Source of the DNA: Parvibaculum sp040882025
GTDB taxonomy: Bacteria; Pseudomonadota; Alphaproteobacteria; Parvibaculales; Parvibaculaceae
Reading direction: 5' to 3'
DNA: 29,168 nucleotides
NCBI RefSeq assembly: GCF_040882025.1
Contig: NZ_JBBECC010000100.1
Location: forward strand, 1-29,168
Both the position numbers and the translations under genes were made by a program. The notes below the pieces were generated by a model. The model made no database searches. It saw only the letters and a program-made list of their open reading frames with translations, and was not told where the DNA came from. Positions 7,544-14,084 of the stretch are shown here, one piece after another (the first letter of the stretch is position 1; every line of letters begins with the position of its first letter).

Positions 7544-9796
7544 CTAGGCCGCCCCGAAAGTCCCGCCGAACTTGTGCCCCACCGGGAAGCCCTTGGGCGG
7601 CAGGCGCCCGGCCTGCGCACGCGCGCCGACCCAGTCCTTCAGGCCATCGAATGTCCGCATCCGGTCGGAACGGTCATAGGCGATCAGCCCCTGTTTCAGG
7701 GTGAAGGTCTTGATGTCGCCGAGACCGCCATCCTTGTAGCGCTGCAGGCGCACGCCCTTGCCGCGTGTCATCTCGTTCACTTCCTTCAGCGGAAAGATCA
7801 GCAGCTTCCGGTTCTCGCCGATCACGGCCACATGGTCGCCCTGCACCACCGCGCAGGCCACCGCCTCGTCGGTGCCGCCGACATTCAGCACCTGCTTGCC
7901 GGCGCGCCGCATCGCCACCACCTCGTCCTCCGGCACGATGAACCCGTTGCCCTCATGCGAAGCGACGATGAGCTTGCGCCCCGGCTGATGCACGAAAAGC
8001 GCCACGACGTCGCGGCTCTCGTCGAGATCGATCATCAGCCGCACCGGCTCGCCATGCCCGCGCCCGCCCGGCAGCTTCGCCGCTTCCAGCGTGTAGAACC
8101 GTCCATCCGTCGCAAAGAGCAGGATCTTGTCCGTCGTCTCCGCATGGATCGTGAGGCGCGGCCCGTCGCCTTCCTTGTATTTGATGTCGGCGTCGGACCC
8201 GAGATGCCCTTTCATCGAGCGGATCCAGCCCTTCTTCGAACAGACGACCGTGATCGGCTCCTTCTCGATCATCGCCTCGACCGGCACGAAATCGATCGTC
8301 GGCGCCTCCGAAAAGCTGGTGCGCCGGCGCCCCAGATCGGTCTTCGGCCCGAATGTCGCCCGCACGGCCTTGATCTCCTCGGCCACCCGTTCCCATTGTC
8401 GGGCGTCCGACCGCACCAGCGCCTTGAGCTCCTTCTGTTCGCTCGAAAGCGTCTTGTGCTCGCCCTTGATCTCCATTTCCTCAAGCTTGCGCAGAGAGCG
8501 CAGCCGCATGTTGAGGATGGCTTCGGCCTGATTGTCGGTCAGCTTGAAGCGCTTCATCAGCTTCGGCTTCGGCTCGTCCTCCTCCCGAATAATGCGGATC
8601 ACCTCGTCGAGATTGAGATAGGCGACGAGATAGCCTTCCAGCACTTCGAGCCGCCGCGCGATCTTGTCGAGGCGGAATTTCGAGCGCCGGACCAGCACTT
8701 CCTTGCGATGTTCGAGCCAGGCCCGGAGCGCCTCGCGCAAATTCATCACGCCCGGCACCTGGCCGGCCGACAGCACGTTGAGGTTCAGCGGAAAGCGGTT
8801 TTCGAGTTCGGTCGTCCGGAACAGCGATTCCATCAGATGCTCGGGCTCGACGGTCCGCGACTTCGGCACCAGCACGAGGCGGATTTCCTCGGCGCTTTCG
8901 TCGCGCACATCTTCGAGCAGCGGCAGCTTGCGCGCCTGCAGCAGCTCCGCGAGCTTCTCCACCAGCTTCGACTTCTGCACCTGATAGGGAATCTCGGTGA
9001 CGACGATCTGATAGCCGCCGCGCGGCAGCTCTTCCTTCTCCCACCGGGCCCGCACGCGAAAGCCGCCGCGCCCGGTCTCGTAAGCCTCGAGGATCGCCTC
9101 GCGCGTCTCGACGATGATGCCGCCGGTCGGAAAGTCCGGCCCTTGCACGAATTCGACAAGCTTCGCCATCCGCGCATTGGGATATTTGATGAGATGCAGC
9201 GCCGCGTCGCAGAGCTCGGCCGCGTTATGCGGCGGAATGCTGGTCGCCATGCCGACCGCGATCCCCGAGGCGCCGTTGGCGAGCAGTTGCGGAAAGGCGC
9301 CCGGCAGCACGATGGGTTCCCGGTCCTCGCCGTCATAGGTCTCGCGGAAATCGACCGTGTCTTCGTCGAGCCCTTCGAGCAGCAGCCCCGCCACCGCCGT
9401 CAGCCGCGCTTCCGTGTAGCGCATGGCCGCCGCGTTATCGCCGTCGACATTGCCGAAATTGCCCTGCCCGTCGACCAGCGGATAACGCACCGAAAAACTC
9501 TGCGCGAGCCTGACCAGCGCGTCGTAGACCGACTGGTCGCCATGCGGGTGATAGCGGCCGATGACATCGCCCACCACGCGCGCCGATTTCTTGAACCCCG
9601 ATCCCGGATCGAGCTTCAACTGCTGCATCGCGAACAGCACGCGGCGATGCACCGGCTTCAGCCCGTCGCGAACATCCGGCAGCGCCCGGTGCATGATCGT
9701 CGACAGCGCATAAGCCAGATACCGCGTCTCCAGCGCCTCGCGCAGATTGACTTCATGCTCCGGCTCGATCGGCGGCGGCGTAACGGCTTTGGTCAT
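7544..9796 (-). CDS. parC: DNA topoisomerase IV subunit A
   Basis: A 750 aa type IIA topoisomerase subunit that cleaves and passes DNA to decatenate daughter chromosomes; it acts with ParE, which is not in the window. LRDGLKPVHRR-type start (DVRDGLKPVHRR, residues 41-52), GRYHPHGDQSVYDA (80-93, the quinolone-determining region with Ser89) and AAAMRYTEARLT, with catalytic Tyr127, are all present. The C-terminal half shows the degenerate beta-pinwheel repeats. The start at 9796 gives MTKAVTPPPIEPEH; the open frame runs 38 codons further upstream but that extension comes from a dispersed repeat. The 3' end is duplicated at 7215-7254. Confidence 0.95.
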   Translation of the reverse strand: MTKAVTPPPIEPEHEVNLREALETRYLAYALSTIMHRALPDVRDGLKPVHRRVLFAMQQLKLDPGSGFKKSARVVGDVIGRYHPHGDQSVYDALVRLAQSFSVRYPLVDGQGNFGNVDGDNAAAMRYTEARLTAVAGLLLEGLDEDTVDFRETYDGEDREPIVLPGAFPQLLANGASGIAVGMATSIPPHNAAELCDAALHLIKYPNARMAKLVEFVQGPDFPTGGIIVETREAILEAYETGRGGFRVRARWEKEELPRGGYQIVVTEIPYQVQKSKLVEKLAELLQARKLPLLEDVRDESAEEIRLVLVPKSRTVEPEHLMESLFRTTELENRFPLNLNVLSAGQVPGVMNLREALRAWLEHRKEVLVRRSKFRLDKIARRLEVLEGYLVAYLNLDEVIRIIREEDEPKPKLMKRFKLTDNQAEAILNMRLRSLRKLEEMEIKGEHKTLSSEQKELKALVRSDARQWERVAEEIKAVRATFGPKTDLGRRRTSFSEAPTIDFVPVEAMIEKEPITVVCSKKGWIRSMKGHLGSDADIKYKEGDGPRLTIHAETTDKILLFATDGRFYTLEAAKLPGGRGHGEPVRLMIDLDESRDVVALFVHQPGRKLIVASHEGNGFIVPEDEVVAMRRAGKQVLNVGGTDEAVACAVVQGDHVAVIGENRKLLIFPLKEVNEMTRGKGVRLQRYKDGGLGDIKTFTLKQGLIAYDRSDRMRTFDGLKDWVGARAQAGRLPPKGFPVGHKFGGTFGAA

Positions 9797-9823
9797 GGGT
9801 CTTGTCCAACTGCAAAACAAACC

Positions 9824-9914
9824 CGTCATGGCCCGATTTATTCGGGCCATCCACGTCTTGGCGGCATTCTCTGAAAGAAAGACGTGGATGACCCGGCCAG
9901 GCCGGGTCATGACG
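9824..9914. repeat. dispersed palindromic repeat, full copy (CGTCATGGCCCG type)
   Basis: The left half (9824-9859) begins CGTCATGGCCCG and runs into CCACGTCTT. The right half (9878-9914) begins AAAGACGTGG and ends GGGTCATGACG, making an inverted repeat around an 18-base centre. Each half also contains its own small GGCCCG/CGGGCC-type hairpin. It sits between the recO stop and the parC start. Elements of this form are widespread in alphaproteobacterial intergenic DNA (general knowledge). Confidence 0.8.
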
Positions 9915-9953
9915 AAACAGGGGCGTCAACACACTATACCAGCGATTCGTCCC

Positions 9954-10682
9954 TCACTCCGCCCTCGCCGCGATCTTCTCCATCAGCCGGATCCGCGCGT
10001 CGGGCAGATGCCGCCCCTGCGGCGCATAGAGATGCCGTTCGAGGAAATGCCCGGTCATCCGCAAACCTTCGGCAACCTCCGCCGCGCTCGCTTCGCCGGC
10101 CTGCGACGCGAGCAGAAATCCCGGCAGCCGGAACAGCCTCTCCTTGTAGGCCTCGCCCGCTTCGCGGCTGACCGCGCCGCCGCTTTTCGGCGACACGTAA
10201 ATCAGGTCGTCCCGTCCCCCCGTCGCCGCGCATTGCGTCAGGTCGAGCCCGAAACCAAGCTCCTGCAACATCCCGAGTTCGAAGCGCACGAAAACCGCCG
10301 GCCACACACGGCCGTCTTCCATCGTCCCGAGCAGCACGTCATAAGCGTCGTAAAGCGAGGGATGCGCCTGCCGCTCCGGGATTGCCTCGGCAATCGAGCT
10401 TGCCGCGCTCAAGGCCAGCAGCGCCAGCGCATCGTCCATCAGGAGGCCCGCCAGCGGCTTCACGAGCTCCACCTGATAGGTGCCGAGATGTTCCGAAAGC
10501 CGCGCCCGCCAATGCGCCGCGAGCTTGTTGCCGGGCTGCAGCACACCCTTCATCCGCCGCGACGCCCCGCCGCGCACCAGCCCGAGATGCCGCCCCTGCG
10601 CGCGCGTGAACAGCTCGACAATGGCGCCGTTCTCGCCATGCGCCCGCGCCGACAGCACAAACCCCTCGTCACGCCATTCCAC
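9954..10682 (-). CDS. recO: DNA repair protein RecO
   Basis: A 242 aa protein of the RecFOR pathway, which loads RecA onto SSB-coated single-stranded DNA in gap repair. The N-terminal OB-fold begins MEWRDEGFVLSARAHGENG and continues GLVRGGASRRMKGVLQPGN, both typical. The helical C-terminal part has LLEFELGMLQELGF-like sequence (FVRFELGMLQELGFGLDL, about residues 131-148). The zinc cysteine set found in some RecO proteins is absent. It lies upstream of parC on the same strand but is separated from it by a palindromic repeat. In many alphaproteobacteria recO sits directly after era; here about 11 kb intervenes. Confidence 0.92.
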   Translation of the reverse strand: MEWRDEGFVLSARAHGENGAIVELFTRAQGRHLGLVRGGASRRMKGVLQPGNKLAAHWRARLSEHLGTYQVELVKPLAGLLMDDALALLALSAASSIAEAIPERQAHPSLYDAYDVLLGTMEDGRVWPAVFVRFELGMLQELGFGLDLTQCAATGGRDDLIYVSPKSGGAVSREAGEAYKERLFRLPGFLLASQAGEASAAEVAEGLRMTGHFLERHLYAPQGRHLPDARIRLMEKIAARAE

Positions 10683-10701
10683 GTTCGCATTCTTCCTTAT
10701 C

Positions 10702-10737
10702 CGTCATGGCCCGCTTCATGCGGGCCATCCACGTCTT
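10702..10737. repeat. dispersed palindromic repeat, half copy (CGTCATGGCCCG type)
   Basis: This stretch matches the left half of the element at 9824-9914: CGTCATGGCCCG, a short hairpin, then GGGCCATCC and ACGTCTT. No right half is present. It lies just upstream of recO, so recO is bracketed by two copies. Confidence 0.75.
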
Positions 10738-10783
10738 CTTTATCTTTTCCATGGTCAATCAGGAGTTCGACAGCATCAATCCC

Positions 10784-11128
10784 TCACCGCCCCTTCGAAC
10801 ACCCGACACACAAATGCGCCGCCGGATCGGCCGCGAGCCGCTTCTCTGCGATGGCCTCGCCGCAGGCGCCGCAAAATCCATATTCGCCCGCTTCTATGCG
10901 CGCCAGCGCCGCCTCGACCTGCGCCATGCGGACGTGCCGCCGCTTCTCGGTCGCCTGCGCCATCGCCTGCGCCTGCAGCGCGTCCATGCGCGACAGCCGC
11001 CCGACGCTCTGCTGGTCGAGCGTCACCGGCGCACGATCCTCCGCCGTCGACGCAGACTCGGCGCGCAACGCCTGAAGCTCCGCTTCGAGCAGCGGCCGGA
11101 ATCGCGCGGCAAGCGCGTCTTCGGACAT
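10784..11128 (-). CDS. TraR/DksA-type C4 zinc-finger protein
   Basis: A 114 aa protein. The N-terminal 70 residues are helical (rich in Ala, Glu, Leu and Gln, likely coiled coil). The C-terminus carries the DksA/TraR zinc finger: EYGFCGACGEAI, 17 residues, then HLCVGCSKGR. Full-length DksA is about 150 aa and has Asp residues at the coiled-coil tip; this short form is closer to the DksA-like or TraR group, which bind the RNA polymerase secondary channel. Whether this one does so is inference. The start at 11128 has a GAGGGA ribosome-binding site 9 bases upstream; longer in-frame starts lack support. It is followed by recO on the same strand, with a repeat copy between. Confidence 0.85.
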   Translation of the reverse strand: MSEDALAARFRPLLEAELQALRAESASTAEDRAPVTLDQQSVGRLSRMDALQAQAMAQATEKRRHVRMAQVEAALARIEAGEYGFCGACGEAIAEKRLAADPAAHLCVGCSKGR

Positions 11129-11190
11129 TCGGTGATCCCTCTCTCGTCCTTCCCGCGGCGCGCAAAATGCGCCCTTTCCAGCATGAATGC

Positions 11191-11499
11191 TTGCGTCAAC
11201 CTGCCACAAATTTTGCGCTACACAAGAGCATCGAACTGGGCTAGGTTCCGCCTCGTGCGGATGCCCGGCCGAAACAGGCCCGGCCCCGCCTGTCCCCAAC
11301 ATTTCGGGGACGATTTCGAAGCTGAAAGTTCGGCGATCTGTGTGACTGGAGCGATGGCTGCGAGCCATCCGCCACGATCTCGACAGCCGGGCTGCGCCGC
11401 AATATGCGGTGCCGTTGGCCTTCGGATCGTCCATTCGCACATGCGGCTCCCGCCGCGTGACCGCCGTTCCCTTGCCTTCGATCCGAAAATGGAGAGCAG
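11191..11499 (+). promoter_or_regulatory. leader A: structured upstream region of the first peptide cassette
   Basis: This gene-free region is colinear with leader B (12163-12445). Shared blocks in order are TTGCGTC (11191), AATTTTGCGCTACACA (11209-11224), a CCCC/GGGG hairpin (GTCCCC 11292-11297 with GGGGAC 11306-11311), TTCGAAGC, a strong three-base-loop hairpin (GATGGCT/AGCCATC, 11354-11370), a CCGCA/TGCGG hairpin, and GGTGCCG. Hairpin positions are kept while much of the sequence has changed, which suggests a structured 5' leader or small RNA. Spacing of TTGCGTC to the CTACACA block differs between copies, so I do not call a standard promoter. No known riboswitch is recognised. Confidence 0.45.
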
Positions 11500-11670
11500 A
11501 TGGATACGTACGGAAAAAACTTCACTGCAAATGACAATGAAACGCCGGAAGCCCCCGTGGTCGAAACGCGCAGCCGCCACGCCTCGCTGATCGGGGATTC
11601 GATCGTCAACGAACAGGGCTGCGGCCCCGAGCCGATCGGCCTGCGCCCCGTGCCTGAAGAATTGCGGTGA
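11500..11670 (+). CDS. 56 aa GCGPEPIGLR peptide, cassette A
   Basis: An unrecognised small protein of 56 residues. It has a variable, hydrophilic N-terminus, then VETRS (residues 21-25), DS seven residues later, and the C-terminal block GCGPEPIGLR followed by a short tail. A paralog of 55 residues lies at 12446-12613 and has the same VETRS, DS and GCGPEPIGLR elements in the same spacing. Within the ten-codon C-terminal block five codons differ and all five differences are synonymous, so the protein sequence is under selection. A GGAGAG ribosome-binding site precedes the ATG. It contains one cysteine and no signal peptide or membrane span. Possible roles include a modified-peptide precursor or a small regulatory protein; neither is shown. 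Confidence 0.75.
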   Translation: MDTYGKNFTANDNETPEAPVVETRSRHASLIGDSIVNEQGCGPEPIGLRPVPEELR

Positions 11671-11705
11671 CGGTGGCGAAAATTTGAGAATACCGCAAAC
11701 CGGTT

Positions 11706-11775
11706 AGAGCGTTTCCAGGTGAAGTGGAATCCGGTTCACCGTCCGGAAACGCGACGAAGCTAGAGACATGGAGCG
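11706..11775. repeat. dispersed intergenic palindromic repeat (GAGCGTTTCC type)
   Basis: The element starts GAGCGTTTCC, has GTGGAATCCGGTTCAC in the middle, then GGAAACGCGACGAAGC, and ends GGAGCG. GCGTTTCC and GGAAACGC form the stem. This arrangement is a well-known alphaproteobacterial intergenic repeat (general knowledge). It occupies the gap between the cassette A peptide and its 69 aa partner; cassette B has no such repeat. Confidence 0.75.
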
Positions 11776-11784
11776 TGAGACCAT

Positions 11785-11994
11785 ATGAGACGATTGAAAC
11801 TTGTTCTGAAAGACCGGCTCGACCTGGAGAAGGTCGATGAAATGTCGGACTTCCTTGCTCGCGAATGCCCGCAACAGCACACCATCGTGCGTTTCGATGG
11901 CCGTATCTCGATCCTGATGCGCGACGACAGCAAAATGGACGACATTCGGGGCCGCTACGCCGATCTGATCGAGGAAGTCAGGGACGTCTACTGA
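11785..11994 (+). CDS. 69 aa RFDGR protein, cassette A
   Basis: An unrecognised 69 aa cytosolic protein. It aligns without gaps to the 69 aa protein at 13496-13705, with 26 identical positions (38%). Shared elements are RLKL at residues 3-6, FL at 23-24, RFDGR at 36-40, SI at 42-43, and D47, S49, I54 and R57. The order of likely strands and helices is strand-helix-strand-strand-helix-strand, which suggests a small ferredoxin-like or ACT-like fold; this is a prediction by eye. A winged-helix RRE fold seems unlikely. It lies 114 bases after the cassette A peptide, with a dispersed repeat between. Confidence 0.75.
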   Translation: MRRLKLVLKDRLDLEKVDEMSDFLARECPQQHTIVRFDGRISILMRDDSKMDDIRGRYADLIEEVRDVY

Positions 11995-12004
11995 CCGCCG
12001 GCCG

Positions 12005-12031
12005 GCACGACTGCCGATCGAAAAGTCGTGC
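12005..12031. terminator. stem-loop after cassette A
   Basis: GCACGACT (12005-12012) pairs perfectly with AGTCGTGC (12024-12031) across an 11-base loop, 10 bases after the cassette A stop. There is no T-run, so intrinsic termination is uncertain; it may protect the 3' end of the transcript. Confidence 0.35.
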
Positions 12032-12162
12032 TCCCGGTCCGTTTGTGCCGCCGATACCGGCATTGTCCTCACCCTCGCGAAGGGCCGTCCGGATGAGTGA
12101 ATATTTCGCCGCTCTTTCGTCGCCGCTTGTCTCGGTTCCCGGTTTCCGGCCAAATTTCGCCT

Positions 12163-12445
12163 TTGCGTCGGTCCCGTCCGGCGGAATTTTTCGCTACACA
12201 GGCGCTTCCGCATCGTCTAACGTTCGCTGCAGCGGAGCCGGTGTTTGAAGCTCCGCAAACACCCCGAACAATGGGGCACATCCGAAGCGACAGGCTCGGT
12301 GACATCGGACAACTCAGGCATCTTGCCTGCGTCCCGACCACCGGCCGCCGCAAGAGAATGTGGCCCGGTGCCGGTCAATCCGGTGTTCCCCGTAGAACGA
12401 TGGTTCGACGGACGCCGTCCTTTGCTTCGCATTTTGGGGAAGCGA
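12163..12445 (+). promoter_or_regulatory. leader B: structured upstream region of the second peptide cassette
   Basis: This is the counterpart of leader A. It has TTGCGTC (12163-12169), AATTTTTCGCTACACA (12185-12200), a GTGTTTG/CAAACAC hairpin (12241-12262), CCCC/GGGG (12262-12276), TCCGAAGC, the three-base-loop hairpin CAGGCA/TGCCTG (12315-12329), CCGCA/TGTGG (using one G-U pair where leader A has G-C), GGTGCCG, and a GGGGAAG ribosome-binding site. The gene-free gap 11995-12162 before it holds only the stem-loop at 12005-12031. The order of hairpins matches leader A. Confidence 0.45.
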
Positions 12446-12613
12446 ATGAACAAGTACACGGACAAGTCGAAGCCGTCCTTCGATGGCGACAAGACCCGGT
12501 TTGCCGTCGAAACCCGCTCCGCGAGCGAATCTTTCGGCAAGGACTCCGTCGTCGATGAACGCGGCTGCGGCCCCGAACCCATCGGTCTTCGTTCCGATTT
12601 CGAGATGGAGTGA
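12446..12613 (+). CDS. 55 aa GCGPEPIGLR peptide, cassette B
   Basis: Paralog of the peptide at 11500-11670. Residues 21-25 are VETRS, DS follows after seven residues, and the C-terminal block is GCGPEPIGLR with a short acidic tail. The N-terminal 20 residues are Lys- and Asp-rich and share little with the other copy. The ATG at 12446 has a GGGGAAG ribosome-binding site. The stop is 4 bases before the start of a methyltransferase gene, which begins an operon with four-base or closer gene junctions. This makes the peptide the first gene of a methyltransferase-containing operon. Function unrecognised. Confidence 0.78.
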   Translation: MNKYTDKSKPSFDGDKTRFAVETRSASESFGKDSVVDERGCGPEPIGLRSDFEME

Positions 12614-12617
12614 CGTC

Positions 12618-13499
12618 ATGGAATCGCCGGCACCCGCGACCGATGCGGACACACTTCCCGCACAGCCTGCCACGACCCGCCGCGACTGCGCCCTGTGCGG
12701 TGCGCCGCCGTCGAGCGGCAGGATGCTGGCTTATGGCAATGCCGAGTGGCCGATGCGCCAATGCGTCTGCGGTTTCGTTTATCTGGAGAAGGCACCCGTC
12801 TACGAAGAGCTCGCTTCCAATCTCGCCTGGGAAAAATCCCACGGCGCGGAAACGGAACGGCGCATGAAGGAAGACAGGGTCGCGCAAACGATCAGCAAGA
12901 AAACACGCTGGCGTATGCACCTCTTCAAGCGCCGCAACATGACGGAACTGCTGGTCCGGTCCTGCGTCGAGGGTGACGTTCTGGATATCGGCTGCGCTAC
13001 CGGCCTCCACCTGATGGGCCTGCCTCCGGAAGTTCGGCCGCATGGCATCGAGATCTCCGAATATCTCGGCCGGCAGGCGCGGGAAAACTTCGAGTCCCGT
13101 GGTGGAACCGCATATATCGGCCCGGCGCTTCACGTCATGCGCGAGCTGCCGTCCGGAAAGTTCGCCGCCATCGCCATGCGGTCCTATCTCGAACACGAAG
13201 CTCAGCCGTCGGACGTTCTTGCGGAGGCACAACGTATTCTGAAACCTGGCGGCGTCCTGTTCATCAAGGTACCGAACTATGCCTCGGTCAACCGCTTCGT
13301 GCGCGGCCGCAAGTGGTGTGGATTCCGCCTGCCCGATCACCTCAACTACTTCACTCCTTCCTCTCTCGCGCGCATGCTCCGCGCTGCGAAATTTTCCGTG
13401 AAGCAGCCTTGGAGCTGGCGCCTGCCGACCGGCGACAACATGTGGGTCGAAGCACGCATCCTCAGACTGCTGATGTTCTTTCAGATAGGTGTCGTATGA
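12618..13499 (+). CDS. class I SAM-dependent methyltransferase with N-terminal zinc ribbon
   Basis: A 293 aa protein. The N-terminal part has CALC (residues 24-27) and CVC (49-51), a likely zinc-binding ribbon. The Rossmann domain starts at about 118 with VLDIGCATG (121-129), the SAM-binding motif I. Later motifs include LEHEAQPSDVLAEAQRILKPGG and KVPNY. HLNYFTPSSL near the C-terminus is common in methyltransferases of the UbiG/Coq3-like fold. The substrate is unknown. The start at 12618 lies 4 bases after the peptide stop, and its own stop overlaps the next start (ATGA), so it is probably translationally coupled. A link to the peptide is inferred from position only. Confidence 0.85.
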   Translation: MESPAPATDADTLPAQPATTRRDCALCGAPPSSGRMLAYGNAEWPMRQCVCGFVYLEKAPVYEELASNLAWEKSHGAETERRMKEDRVAQTISKKTRWRMHLFKRRNMTELLVRSCVEGDVLDIGCATGLHLMGLPPEVRPHGIEISEYLGRQARENFESRGGTAYIGPALHVMRELPSGKFAAIAMRSYLEHEAQPSDVLAEAQRILKPGGVLFIKVPNYASVNRFVRGRKWCGFRLPDHLNYFTPSSLARMLRAAKFSVKQPWSWRLPTGDNMWVEARILRLLMFFQIGVV

Positions 13500-13705
13500 C
13501 ACGTCTCAAGCTGCTTCTTTCACCCAACCTCTCCCTGCTGACGGAAAAGAGTGTTTTCGAGTTCCTCTCCGGCGAATGGCCGCACAAATACACGGTGGAG
13601 CGGTTCGATGGCCGCGTTTCGATATATCTCAAGGATGAATCCGGATTGACCGAAATCGAAAATCGCTTTCCGGGGATCGTTCAGGATGTGAAATATGTCT
13701 GCTGA
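13496..13705 (+). CDS. 69 aa RFDGR protein, cassette B
   Basis: Paralog of the protein at 11785-11994, with equal length, no gaps and 26 of 69 identical positions. Conserved RLKL, RFDGR and SI elements are present. It ends DVKYVC where the other ends EVRDVY. The start overlaps the methyltransferase stop by four bases (ATGA). Retention of both the peptide and this protein in both cassettes suggests they work as a pair. Function unrecognised. Confidence 0.8.
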   Translation: MTRLKLLLSPNLSLLTEKSVFEFLSGEWPHKYTVERFDGRVSIYLKDESGLTEIENRFPGIVQDVKYVC

Positions 13706-13841
13706 ACGGGCATCTCCCGGTGGATTATTCTAGCCGATCTTGCGGGAAAACGCGGACTGGATACGGCAACGGACCACGCCGGGGAAATACAACCGGAATG
13801 CCGCTGCTGAATTTGAGTGCCTCATTGAAACAAGGGTCGTC

Positions 13842-14084
13842 ATGGCAAATCTTCACACCGTCTGGCTCGGCATCGACATGTCGTGCGAAGTGCTGGAGCT
13901 TCTGGATGAGTTGCGTGGGCTGAGCTGCGGTGAGCGAGCCTTTGCCTCGTTTTCCGGCGGCGAGGCGGCAATGCATTTTTCTTCTCTTGCCGACGCGACC
14001 GCTTTCGTTGGCCTTTTCTCCTTCCTGCTGGAGGAAATGACCGGCGACGAGCGCGCGAAGACAGAATCGGCGCGCGGCCGATGA
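13842..14084 (+). CDS. 80 aa hypothetical protein
   Basis: An unrecognised small protein beginning MANLHTVWLGIDMSCEVLEL. It is mostly helical, with a likely strand pair around residues 25-45, and has no membrane span long enough to be certain. The ATG at 13842 has an AAGGG ribosome-binding site; the open frame extends upstream to a TTG at 13740 but without support. The stop overlaps the next start (ATGA at 14081), so coupling to the spermidine-synthase-like gene is likely. The 136 bases between it and the upstream 69 aa gene show no gene. Confidence 0.6.
   Translation: MANLHTVWLGIDMSCEVLELLDELRGLSCGERAFASFSGGEAAMHFSSLADATAFVGLFSFLLEEMTGDERAKTESARGR

Noticed and set aside
9797..9910. 38-codon N-terminal extension of parC
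   Set aside because: The extension is encoded by the dispersed palindrome at 9824-9914 and does not resemble ParC; the ATG at 9796 gives a normal N-terminus.
11191..11224. Standard sigma70 promoter in leaders A and B based on TTGCGTC and CGCTACACA
   Set aside because: The distance between the two blocks is 25 bases in A and 29 in B, and the downstream block is a poor -10 match. The blocks are reported as conserved, not as a promoter.
12097..12558. 153-codon open frame across leader B and the start of the peptide gene
   Set aside because: It lacks a ribosome-binding site, overlaps the conserved leader structure and the peptide frame, and has no counterpart in leader A.
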